DNA from: Candidatus Caldilinea saccharophila | GTDB lineage: Bacteria > Chloroflexota > Anaerolineae > Caldilineales > Caldilineaceae | DNA: 64,000 nucleotides | Assembly (NCBI GenBank): GCA_016710365.1 | Contig: JADJVW010000027.1 | Span: 44,405 to 108,404 of the forward strand | Direction: 5' to 3' | In this document: piece by piece, positions 16,444-24,352 of the stretch | How positions within the stretch are numbered: position 1 is the first letter of the stretch | Layout of the letters: every line of letters begins with the position of its first letter | The notes under the pieces: model-generated | Seen by the model: the letters and a program-made list of their open reading frames with translations, nothing else | The model's database searches: none | Told to the model about the DNA's origin: nothing | Position numbers and translations under genes: made by a program

Positions 16444-17760
16444 CTACTGACTCAACGCGTCCAACTCGGCCTGATAGTCCGGCGCGATCTCGTCCATCGC
16501 CTCCTGCGCGGTCTGCTCGCCGAGGATGATCGACTGCAGCGCGGCGCCATAGCGCGACCCCAGCTCTGCTGAAGTGGCGACCGGCGCTTCGTAGACGCCA
16601 TATTCGACCAGATCGGCGATCACTTGGCGGTTGGGCGTGGTGGCATAGGCGGTGTTGCTGCGGCGCAGACCCGGCGCCAACTGCCAGCCTTCGACATCGG
16701 CCGCAACCTGGCTGCCGGTCAGATAGTTGGCCAGCTTGTGCGCCGCTGCAACCTTTGCCTCGTCCTCGACATCGACGACGGCGAAGAGGCCGAACGCGCC
16801 GTTGGTGACCAGGCTGTCCATGTCGCCGGTCGGCGGCGGCAGGACGGCCAGCGGGAAGCCGCTGCTTTCCAGGTCAGGCACGAAGCCTGGCGTGCTCATC
16901 AGCAGCGCCACGCTCTGCAAGTCCTTGAACTGCGAGCGCACGCCAGCCTGATCCACTGTGCCGAAGTCGGGCGGGGTCACCTTGTGCTCCAGCGCCAGCG
17001 AGGCCAGCTTGTCGAGCGCGGAGACGCCTTCGGGCTGGTTCTGCACGAACTGCGCGCCGTCGGCGCTGAGGATGCGGCCACCGTCGATGTACATCAGCGG
17101 ATAATATTCCACCGCGCCCCACTTCGACGAAGCGGTGAAGCCATAAACCTGCGTGCCGTCATCCTTGGTGTAGGTGAGCTGCTTGGTCGCCGCAACGAAC
17201 TCGTCCCACGTCCACGGCTTCTCCATGGTCGGCAGATCGACGCCGCGCTCGGCCAGGATGTCGGTGTTGGCGAAGAGTGAGATCGCCGTCACCCACAGCG
17301 GCCAGGCCCAGACCTTGCCGTCGACCGTCGCCACCTGGAAGGCGCTCTCGTAGAAGTCGGCCTTTTCCTCGTCGGTGAGGTAGGGCGTGATCTCGGAGAG
17401 GATGCCCTGCTTGGCGTAGCGCGGCAGGTTGGGGCTGGTGACGCGGAAGACGTTAATGTCGGTGCCGCCGGCGAGTGCGGTCTCCAGCTTGGTGTCGCCT
17501 TCGGCCGTCCACGGAATGCCGACGATCTCGACATCGATGTCAGGATTGTTCTGCTCGAAGACCTCGATGGCCTTGGCCGTGTTGACGGAGCCGGCATCGG
17601 CGCCGCCATCAATATAGCCGCGCTGGTAGAAGACAACTTTGGTCTTTTCGCCGGACGGAGCCGCCGCACCTTGGTCGCCACCGGGCGCCACGGCTGTACA
17701 AGCGCTCACCAGCATGGCCAGCAGCACCAGTACGGACAACAGCGGATAGATTCGTTTCAT
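16444..17760 (-). CDS. Carbohydrate ABC transporter substrate-binding lipoprotein
   Basis: Start at 17,760 (MKRIYPLLSVLVLLAMLVSACTA), a lipoprotein signal peptide with lipobox LVSAC, preceded by GGGAGAAAG. The mature protein (~415 residues) has cluster B/CUT1 features: IEVFEQNNPDIDVEIVGIPW, the domain-crossing DINVFRVTSPNLPRYAKQG, and EKPWTWDEFVAATKQLTY. LFAVVDVEDEAKVAAAHKLANYL lies near the C-terminus. It is the extracytoplasmic receptor for the two permeases downstream. The sugar is not readable from the sequence. Nearby NamZ and PIG-L genes suggest an amino sugar or muropeptide-derived sugar. Confidence 0.92.
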   Translation of the reverse strand: MKRIYPLLSVLVLLAMLVSACTAVAPGGDQGAAAPSGEKTKVVFYQRGYIDGGADAGSVNTAKAIEVFEQNNPDIDVEIVGIPWTAEGDTKLETALAGGTDINVFRVTSPNLPRYAKQGILSEITPYLTDEEKADFYESAFQVATVDGKVWAWPLWVTAISLFANTDILAERGVDLPTMEKPWTWDEFVAATKQLTYTKDDGTQVYGFTASSKWGAVEYYPLMYIDGGRILSADGAQFVQNQPEGVSALDKLASLALEHKVTPPDFGTVDQAGVRSQFKDLQSVALLMSTPGFVPDLESSGFPLAVLPPPTGDMDSLVTNGAFGLFAVVDVEDEAKVAAAHKLANYLTGSQVAADVEGWQLAPGLRRSNTAYATTPNRQVIADLVEYGVYEAPVATSAELGSRYGAALQSIILGEQTAQEAMDEIAPDYQAELDALSQ

Positions 17761-17890
17761 AGCTTCTTTCTCCCTTTCAAAATGATAGATTGACTTGGAC
17801 AGAACAGATGAAAATGATAGAACACGGTGAAGCATAAGCTGGATCGTACACCTCCTTTGCATACGCAGCCGGAAAAGTTACAGATCTACT

Positions 17891-18613
17891 CTACGCAGCA
17901 GACAGCAGCGCCGGCAGGAACTCCATGCGCTGGACCCACGAACCGGGTGGCGCCATCAACGCCACTGCCTTGCGAAAACCGCCAAGACAGCCGCGCGTCG
18001 TACCGAGGGCATCGTAGTAATCCAGGTAGCGAAATGACGAGACGCCGCCGCGCATGAGCGCATGCGAGCGCAGCACGGCCAGGTACTCCTCCCAGATATC
18101 GCCGGCGTCGAGATAGACGTCGGCGCGCCAGCCCTCCATATCCTCCCAGTTTTCCGGGTAATAGACATGGCGCACGCGGTGGGCCGGCAGCGTGCGTTCG
18201 ATGGCAGGCAGGGCGGCAAAGAAGATCGCCTCCTGCACAAGCTCATGCGTCGCGATATGATCCTTGTGGATGCTGCCCTTCCAGTGCGTCAGGAGAACGT
18301 CCGGCTTCTCCTGACGGATGATATCGCACACCTGCCAGATCACCTCCTCCGTCTTGGGCAGCAGGCCGTCCCGATAGGGCAAGGCAAGCACCTTGGCGCC
18401 CATGAGCCGGCCCGACGCTTCGATCTCCTGGCGGCGCTGCTCGGCATAGACGGCCGGCGCCAGCGTAGGATGGCCGGCCTCGCCCAGCGTCATGTGGACG
18501 ACGGTCGCGGTGCAGCCGGCGCGCACATGCTTGAGCACGACCGCGCCCGCCATATTTTCTACGTCGCCGGCATGTGCGCCGATCACCAGTAAGTGGCCTT
18601 TGAGCGGAATCAC
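17891..18613 (-). CDS. PIG-L/LmbE family deacetylase-like protein with altered AHPDD motif
   Basis: A 240-residue Rossmann-type PIG-L protein. The family motif AHPDDxE appears as AHAGDVE (residues ~12-18), so His and the second, zinc-ligand Asp remain, but the first Asp, the catalytic base in MshB-like enzymes, is Gly. The second zinc motif is present as HKDHIATHELV. YPENWEDMEGW and the closing region are also conserved-looking. Relatives remove acetyl groups from GlcNAc-type sugars. Loss of the base may mean reduced, changed or no catalysis. It lies between the sugar importer and the GNAT/NamZ genes, all on the minus strand. Confidence 0.88.
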   Translation of the reverse strand: MIPLKGHLLVIGAHAGDVENMAGAVVLKHVRAGCTATVVHMTLGEAGHPTLAPAVYAEQRRQEIEASGRLMGAKVLALPYRDGLLPKTEEVIWQVCDIIRQEKPDVLLTHWKGSIHKDHIATHELVQEAIFFAALPAIERTLPAHRVRHVYYPENWEDMEGWRADVYLDAGDIWEEYLAVLRSHALMRGGVSSFRYLDYYDALGTTRGCLGGFRKAVALMAPPGSWVQRMEFLPALLSAA

Positions 18614-18668
18614 GATTTCATCCTGTCATCTTGTCACTGTGTCATCTTGTCACTGTGTCATCTTGTCA
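18607..18668. repeat. Tandem TGTCATCTTGTCAC repeat
   Basis: About three and a half copies of a 16-base unit (TGTCATCTTGTCACTG) lie between the PIG-L and GNAT genes. The last five codons and stop of the GNAT gene (DKMTQ) fall inside the array. Confidence 0.85.
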
Positions 18669-19607
18669 AAAACATAGCGCATCACAGCAAAACGGCGCAC
18701 GGTATGAAACCCCACCCGTTCATAAAGCCGTGCAGCGTTCTGTCCGGTCCACAGAAACCACGCACAGTGAAAGCCTTTGGCCCGCATCTCTGCCAGACAG
18801 CGCAAGAGCAGCACGCGTCCGATGCCCTGACCGCGCAGCGCCGGAGCGACGCCAAAGGGACCAAAACGCTCGCGGCGCTGCTGGCAGTAGCCGACAATCT
18901 GCTCACCCTGCACCGCGACGAGAAAACAGATGTCGTCCGCGCCTGGCCCGAACAACGTCAGCAGATACTCCTGCGCAAAGCGATACCAGTCCCAGCCAAA
19001 GGTTTCGGCGATAAAGGGCATCAGTGCGGACAAATCCGCCGCCGTCACCGGTCTGACTGCGATCCCAGTTGCGGCCATGTTCTGCTCGACGGCAACGACC
19101 TCGGCCGGAATCTGCCGGCCGGTCACTTCGGCGCGCATCGAGATCGGCGTCGCTATCGTCTGCCAGCCTGACGTTTCCAGAAAATGGACGGCGGGCGCAT
19201 AGGCGTCCACATCCACACCGGGAATAAAATAGTTGGGCGTGTAGGGCGCGATCTCCACCCGGCTGCGACCCGCAGCAGCAAAATCCGCCAGCCGCGCCGC
19301 AAATAGTTGGCGCCCGATGCCTGCTCGCTGCCGATCCGGGCGCACGCCAAAGGCCGTGATCCAGCCGAGCTCTGGCTCCAGGCCTTTGCAAGAAGAGCGG
19401 CGTCTGGCGCGTGAGGCCGAGCACAAATCCTACGAGCGCACCCTCTGCTTCGGCCACCAGCAACCCATCCGGCCGGAAATTCGGGTCGAGCAAGACGCGC
19501 GTGCGCAGCGTGGCCGCGTCGATCGAGTCGTGCATCAACGACCCATTCCACAGGCGAATCAATGCCGCTTCGTCGGCGCCGCGATAAGCACGGATGACGA
19601 CGCTCAT
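18650..19607 (-). CDS. Double-GNAT N-acetyltransferase, one frameshift
   Basis: Two GNAT folds lie in tandem. The first (MSVVIRAYRGADEAALIRLW...) is cut near 19,391 by one extra T, then resumes CKGLEPELGWITAFGVRPDRQRAGIGRQL, the acetyl-CoA pyrophosphate loop (RxxGIG). The second domain begins GIAVRPVTAADLSAL and has FGPFGVAPALRGQGIGRVLLLRCL, again an intact Q/RxxGxG/A loop, then LYERVGFHTV. Corrected length is about 319 residues. The ATG overlaps the stop of the NamZ gene by four bases. The acceptor substrate is unknown; an amino sugar or muropeptide amine is suggested by context. Confidence 0.85.
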
Positions 19608-20767
19608 GGCGCTTCGTAGAGCAGAAAGGGCGCTCGCCGCGCACGAAAGTGATTTTCAAACATCGCCCAGTCCGCTGTCAAGCCGGCCACATCATAGCCC
19701 AGGGCCAGCCCCTCGCGCAGCGCGGCGTTGCCGGCCAGCAGGTCGAAATGAGGCGGTCGTCCTTCCCAACTTGACTCCAGAAAGGCAAAGCGGTCGGGAT
19801 TTTGCGCCCGGCACGCGGCAATCACATGCAGACCGGTCGTCGCGGCGCGCAAGGCGTTGCGATCCAGCACGTGCATCTGCACGCCTTGACACGATGCACC
19901 GGCGTGCTTGCTGGCCGACGGCTCAAAATAGACAGGGCGGAAGCGTACACCGGGCAGGTCAAGATGGTTGAGGGAGACGGCCAGCCGGTAGCCATCCAGC
20001 CACGGTGCGCCGATGATCTCGAAGGGAAGGGCTGTCCCGCGTCCCTCGGAGAGATTCGTGCCCTCGATAAAGCACATGCCGGGATAGACTGTCGCGGTGA
20101 TGAGATGCGGCATACCCGGCGAGGTCGGCGCCCACGGCAAACCCGTTTCATCAAACCACTGGGAGCGTTGCCAGCCATCCATGGGCAGCACGATCAGGTC
20201 GGCGCCAACCTCCTGCTCGACGTTGATCAGGTGCGCCAGTTCGCCCAGCGTCATGCCGTGACGGATCGGAATGTCGACGATGCCGACAAACGATGCCAGC
20301 CCCGGCTCAACCGGCGGCCCTTCGATGGCTACGCCGTTGACCGGATTGGGGCGATCCAGCACCAGCAACGGGATGCCGGTGCGCCCGCTTGCGCGCAGCA
20401 AATAATACAGCGTGCTGAGATAGGTGTAGAAGCGCACGCCGACATCCTGCATGTCAAAGATCAGCAAATCGACGTCGGCCAACATGGCGTCCGTCGGCTC
20501 ACGGTCGGCGCCGTAGAGGCTGTAGACAGGGATGCCCAGCCGTGTGTGCTCGCCATGCGCCACGGCCGCACCATCGGCCGCGGCGCCGTCGAAGCCATGC
20601 TCCGGCCCGAAGAACGCCGTGATCGTGGCGCCGGCGTGGATCAGCGCGTCTTCTGCCGCGCGCAGGTCCGGCAGCACCGCGGCCGGCTGCGTGACCAGAC
20701 CGATGCGTCGCCAGCGCAGTTCATCGCGTGCCGTGAAAATCAATTGCTGCAGCCCAGTTGTGACCAT
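19604..20767 (-). CDS. DUF1343 exo-beta-N-acetylmuramidase (NamZ-like, GH171)
   Basis: A 387-residue protein with strong family motifs: FFGPEHGFDGAAADG, IFDMQDVGVRFYTYLSTLYYLL, LLVLDRPNPVNG, YPGMCFIEGTNLSEGRGT followed by PFEIIGAPW, and VRFRPVYFEPSASKHAG. Known NamZ enzymes release MurNAc from the non-reducing end of peptidoglycan fragments. No signal peptide is visible, unlike many homologues, so it may act in the cytosol on imported oligosaccharides. It lies four bases from the GntR gene and overlaps the GNAT gene. Confidence 0.9.
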   Translation of the reverse strand: MVTTGLQQLIFTARDELRWRRIGLVTQPAAVLPDLRAAEDALIHAGATITAFFGPEHGFDGAAADGAAVAHGEHTRLGIPVYSLYGADREPTDAMLADVDLLIFDMQDVGVRFYTYLSTLYYLLRASGRTGIPLLVLDRPNPVNGVAIEGPPVEPGLASFVGIVDIPIRHGMTLGELAHLINVEQEVGADLIVLPMDGWQRSQWFDETGLPWAPTSPGMPHLITATVYPGMCFIEGTNLSEGRGTALPFEIIGAPWLDGYRLAVSLNHLDLPGVRFRPVYFEPSASKHAGASCQGVQMHVLDRNALRAATTGLHVIAACRAQNPDRFAFLESSWEGRPPHFDLLAGNAALREGLALGYDVAGLTADWAMFENHFRARRAPFLLYEAP

Positions 20768-20770
20768 GAT

Positions 20771-21514
20771 CTAACTTCCTTGGCGTCCAGCCTGGAGTGT
20801 AAAGCGAAATTTATAGCGATCCCCGCGATAGGTGGAAAGCACGAACTCGACCGGCTCTCCAATGCTGTCCACGGTCAACCGTTGCATCCGCATGACTGCG
20901 GTCGGCGGCGTCACCTCGAGCAGTTCATGTTCGCCGCTGTCGCCGACCGCCGCTTCCAGCAGTTGCTCGGCATGGGTCAGCGCCACACCGTACTCGCCTT
21001 CCAGCACGGCGTACAGCGATTCCTCGGCGAAATCATGGGCAAGCAGACCAGAAAAGCGCTTAAACGGCAGATGCGCCGTCTCGATCGCCAGTGGCAGGCC
21101 ATCGGCGAGGCGCAGACGCGCCAGACGAATCACCTCGGCTTGCGGCGCCAGTCGCAGCGCCGCGGCGACCTCTGGGGTTGCCGGGACCACGCCGGCCTCC
21201 AGCACGCGGCTGGCTGGCCGGTTGCCGCGCGCAGTCACATCCTGGCTGAAGCCGGTCAGCGTGCGCAACTGCTGGTCGATTTTCGGCTCGGCGACGAAGG
21301 TGCCCTTGCCGACGCGCGTGTAGACGACGCCGTTGCTCGCCAGTGACAGCAGCGCGTGACGTACAGTCATGCGGCTGACCTGGTACTGTTCGGACAGTTC
21401 GCGTTCGGAGGGCAGGCGCTGATGCGGCTCAAAGTTGCCGGCTCGAATCTCGGCAATCAGGCCTTCGATGATCTGCTGGTAAAGCGGATCGGGTGCTTCG
21501 CGCTGAAGTTTCAT
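20771..21514 (-). CDS. GntR/HutC-family transcriptional regulator (UTRA domain)
   Basis: The N-terminal winged helix reads PLYQQIIEGLIAEIRAG, LPSERELSEQYQVSRMTVRHALLSL and GKGTFVAEPKI. The C-terminal UTRA ligand domain carries ASRVLEAGVVPA, LARLRLADGLPLAIETAHLP and YGVALTHAEQLLEAA, as in NagR/DasR-type sensors of amino-sugar phosphates. The start is chosen at 21,514 (MKLQREAPDPLYQQI), where homology begins. An upstream ATG at 21,541 is possible and would include the operator repeats in the coding region. It heads the carbohydrate operon and probably represses it (inference). Confidence 0.92.
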   Translation of the reverse strand: MKLQREAPDPLYQQIIEGLIAEIRAGNFEPHQRLPSERELSEQYQVSRMTVRHALLSLASNGVVYTRVGKGTFVAEPKIDQQLRTLTGFSQDVTARGNRPASRVLEAGVVPATPEVAAALRLAPQAEVIRLARLRLADGLPLAIETAHLPFKRFSGLLAHDFAEESLYAVLEGEYGVALTHAEQLLEAAVGDSGEHELLEVTPPTAVMRMQRLTVDSIGEPVEFVLSTYRGDRYKFRFTLQAGRQGS

Positions 21515-21520
21515 GAAATC

Positions 21521-21539
21521 GTATAGACCGGTATAGACC
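21521..21539 (-). promoter_or_regulatory. Candidate GntR operator: duplicated GTATAGACC
   Basis: GTATAGACC occurs at 21,521-21,529 and again at 21,531-21,539, one base apart. Each half resembles the TGGTCTANACCA sites bound by NagR/DasR-like HutC-group regulators. The site overlaps the start region of the regulator gene itself, consistent with autoregulation. Confidence 0.55.
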
Positions 21540-21765
21540 ATTGATGTTGTATAGCAGTTTTATCACAACCCGCGCAGGATTTCAAGAATGAATTTTTTGG
21601 TTTGACCGTTGCTCGTCTCAATTGACATTCTGGCGCGCGCCTCATACACTCAGAAAAACAATGCGTAATCCGTAATGTGTAATTACTTCGTCACGAACGT
21701 ATGAGGGACAAGGGGGGCCGTGACGCATGACGCAGAACCCAGCAAGGAAAGCGAGATAGATATTT

Positions 21766-22519
21766 ATGGCTTACACGATTCAGGTCGGTGCGATCCGTTG
21801 CCATGTGTTGAGTGATGGCTTGCACTATGTAGATGGCGGCGGTTTTTTCGGTCTGATCCCGCGCACGATGTGGCAGGAAGTCGTCGAGCCGACGCCGCTC
21901 AATCAGACGCCGTGCGATTCGCGCGCTTTGCTGATTGAATCCGATCAGGGGCTGATTCTGGTTGATGTGGGCAACGGCGACAAGCTGCCGCCAAAAGCAC
22001 GTGAGCGAATGGGCATGGGCGACCGCAATCTGCGGCTGGTGGGTGACCTGGCACGCGTCGGCTACAAACCCGAAGATATCGACATCGTTCTCTTCACCCA
22101 TTTTCACGGCGACCACATCGGCGGCGCCACGCGCTGGCAAACTGACGCCGCCGCGCCCAGCGTCCTTACCCCCACGTTTCCGCGCGCGCGTCATATCGGG
22201 CAGCGGGTGGATCTGGCCGACGCCAGCTTTCCCAACGAGCGCACCGCCGCCACCTATCTCGCCGACAATTTTCGCCCGCTGCTTGAGCGTGACATGTTGG
22301 AGATCGTGGACGGTCCATTACGGTTGGCGGAGGGCGTGCGCACCGACATCGCGCCGGGACACACGCAGGCAATTCAGGTGGTATGGGTCGAAAGTCAGGG
22401 TGAGCGCCTGCTATTTCTCACCGATGCGGCGAGTTGGGCGGTTCATCTGCAACGATTGGCGTGGTCCCGAAGTCAAACCGCTCATCACGGAGCCGGCTCA
22501 TTTCGACGCCAGTTTGTAG
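21766..22519 (+). pseudogene. Metallo-beta-lactamase-fold hydrolase, C-terminus lost or rearranged
   Basis: The first ~225 residues are a good MBL-fold hydrolase: THFHGDHIGG (HxHxDH metal motif), GHTQAIQVVW (second His) and LLFLTDAASWAVH (bridging Asp). They resemble lactonase-like or general MBL proteins. After about 22,450 the expected helix and the final metal His are missing. In another frame GPEVKPLITEPAHFDASL leads to a stop at 22,519. The original frame instead runs on into sequence antisense to the ADH gene. A deletion plus frameshift is the simplest reading. The missing third-site His would impair activity unless the break is an assembly error. Confidence 0.7.
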
Positions 22520-22552
22520 CGCTGCCGATCTGCACCGCTACAGGACGGTCTG

Positions 22553-22579
22553 GGCTCGCGGACGTCCCGTCCGCGAGCC
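22553..22579. terminator. GGCTCGCGGACG palindrome between convergent genes
   Basis: A perfect 12-bp inverted repeat (22,553-22,564 and 22,568-22,579) with a 3-base loop lies between the plus-strand MBL gene and the minus-strand ADH gene. It may act as a bidirectional terminator, although no T-run is present. Alternatively it is a dispersed palindrome. Confidence 0.55.
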
Positions 22580-22589
22580 GAGGTGAGAC

Positions 22590-23690
22590 TTACTCAAAAA
22601 GCACGACGCTGCGCACGACGCTGCCGGCCAGCATCTCGGTATAGGCGCTATTGATTTCCTCCAGCCGGTAGGTGCGTGTGATCAGGCTGTCGAGGTCGAG
22701 CAATCCGTCGAGATAGAGCGACGCCAAAAATGGGAAATCGCGCGGGGGATGCGCGCTGCCGTAGTAGCTGCCTTTGACCGTTTCTCCTGACGCGTCAACA
22801 CCGCCCCCGGCAGATTGGTGCTGCTGCCCATCGGCGCCAGCCCCGCCAGCACGATCGTGCCGCCCGGGCGCGCCGCGGCCAGACACGCTTCCTGCACCGC
22901 CGGAGACCCCACCGCCTCGAACGCGTAATCCACCCCGCGCCCGCCTGTCAGCGCGCGAATCTCGCCGATGGCGTCGTCGCCGGCAGGCACGAAATGGGTC
23001 GCCCAGGCTCGTGGCAAACTCCCCCTTCTGCGCAACCCTGTCAACGACGATGATGCGCGCGGCGCCGGCCAGCTTTGCGCCCAACACCATGCTCATGCCG
23101 ACGCCGCCGGCGCCAAAGATCGCCACGCTGCTGCCAGGGCGCACCTGCGCGGTGTTCAGCACCGCGCCGACGCCCGTCGTCACCGCACAGCCGATCAACG
23201 CGGCTACGGATGCAGGGACGCGCGGGTCAAGCAGCACGCAGCTTTGCACAGGCACAACCACATAGTCGCTGAAACAACCCAGGCCACAGTAGTGATAGAC
23301 CGGCTGCCCGGCCAGCGCATAGCGCGGCGTGCCATCCAGCATCACGCCCGCCCAGATCGGCTCCAGATACGCGTCGCACAGACAGGGGCTGTCGTGTAGA
23401 CAGTAGAAACATTCCCCGCACGCCGGCGCCCAGTTGAGGCTGACGCTATCGCCCACCTGGAGCCGCGTCACGCCAGGGCCGACCGCGACGACTTCGCCCG
23501 CACCTTCGTGCCCCAGCGCGGCCGGCAGCGGATGTTGCGTCGCGCCGCTGATCAGGTGCCAATCGCTGTGACAGACGCCCGCGGCGCGGATGCGCACGCG
23601 CACCTCGCCCGCACGCGGCGCGCTCAGGTCGAGCGTCTCGACGGAAATCGGGTCGCCCACGGCATGAAGGACGGCGGTTCTGGTTTGCAT
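22590..23690 (-). CDS. Zinc-dependent alcohol dehydrogenase (MDR superfamily), two frameshifts
   Basis: The start at 23,690 (MQTRTAVLHAVGDPISVETL) has GAGGAA upstream. Catalytic zinc ligands are seen in AGVCHSDWH and LGHEGAGEV, structural zinc cysteines in CGECFYCLHDSPCLC, and the NAD-binding Rossmann motif in VAIFGAGGVGMSMV. The frame breaks near 22,997 (two bases missing before THFVPAGDDAIGEI) and again near 22,785 (one A missing in an A-run before TVKGSYYGSAHPPRDF), returning to frame for VVRSVVLFE. The total is 367 codons, as in class III-like and related medium-chain ADHs. The two breaks look like sequence errors, because the protein is complete on both sides. The substrate is unknown. 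Confidence 0.85.
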   Translation of the reverse strand: MQTRTAVLHAVGDPISVETLDLSAPRAGEVRVRIRAAGVCHSDWHLISGATQHPLPAALGHEGAGEVVAVGPGVTRLQVGDSVSLNWAPACGECFYCLHDSPCLCDAYLEPIWAGVMLDGTPRYALAGQPVYHYCGLGCFSDYVVVPVQSCVLLDPRVPASVAALIGCAVTTGVGAVLNTAQVRPGSSVAIFGAGGVGMSMVLGAKLAGAARIIVVDRVAQKGEFATSLGDPFRACRRRRHRRDSRADRRARGGLRVRGGGVSGGAGSVSGRGAPGRHDRAGGAGADGQQHQSAGGGVDASGETVKGSYYGSAHPPRDFPFLASLYLDGLLDLDSLITRTYRLEEINSAYTEMLAGSVVRSVVLFE

Positions 23691-23727
23691 AGATTCCTCT
23701 GGAAGCTCCGGTCGGTGCTCAAGAAAG

Positions 23728-24342
23728 TTACTCGTCTTCTTCGTCGTCACCCACGATCAACCGCTGCAACGACTGGACGAGCAGCTTGTGTTCAGCCTGA
23801 TGCAGCCGGTTGGCGAGCATCTCCAGCGTGTCCGAGCGATAGATCGGCGTCTCGGCCACGCCGATCACCGGGCCGGCGTCGACCGCTTCGTCGGGCACGA
23901 GGTGCACCATACAGCCGGTCTGTTTGATCTCCCCGCGCTGGAACGCGGCAAATGCCTCCTCGATGGCATGGGCGCCGGGGAATTTGCCGGGCAGCGCCGG
24001 GTGTAGATTGACGACGCGATAGGGAAAATGTTTCAGAAAAGCCGCGCTGAGAATATGCATCCAGCCGGCCAACACGACCCAATCCGGCTTGCTCGCCGCC
24101 AACATCTTAGCCAGATCGGCATCGTACTCGACGCGTGTGCGTCCAGCGTCGAGATAGGGCTTGAGCAGGAGATATCCCGCCGGAATGCCCGCCTGTTTGG
24201 CCCGCTCCAGCCCGAAGGCTGTGGTGCGATTCGCAACGACCAGCACAATTTCCGCCGGCAGCACCTTCATGCGGATCGCGTCGATCAGCGCCTGAAGATT
24301 GCTCCCATTCCCAGAAATCAGGACAACCAGTTTTGCAGTCAA
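23728..24342 (-). CDS. purN: Phosphoribosylglycinamide formyltransferase, formyl-THF dependent
   Basis: A 204-residue GART. The start LVVLISGNGSNLQALIDAI binds phosphate, and the catalytic triad is visible as Asn and His in VVNLHPALPGKFPG and Asp in HLVPDEAVDAGPVI. It converts GAR plus 10-formyl-THF to FGAR in purine synthesis. It follows purM by ten bases on the same strand and ends in an acidic tail (GDDEEDE). Confidence 0.95.
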   Translation of the reverse strand: MTAKLVVLISGNGSNLQALIDAIRMKVLPAEIVLVVANRTTAFGLERAKQAGIPAGYLLLKPYLDAGRTRVEYDADLAKMLAASKPDWVVLAGWMHILSAAFLKHFPYRVVNLHPALPGKFPGAHAIEEAFAAFQRGEIKQTGCMVHLVPDEAVDAGPVIGVAETPIYRSDTLEMLANRLHQAEHKLLVQSLQRLIVGDDEEDE

Positions 24343-24352
24343 AAGTGCGTCC

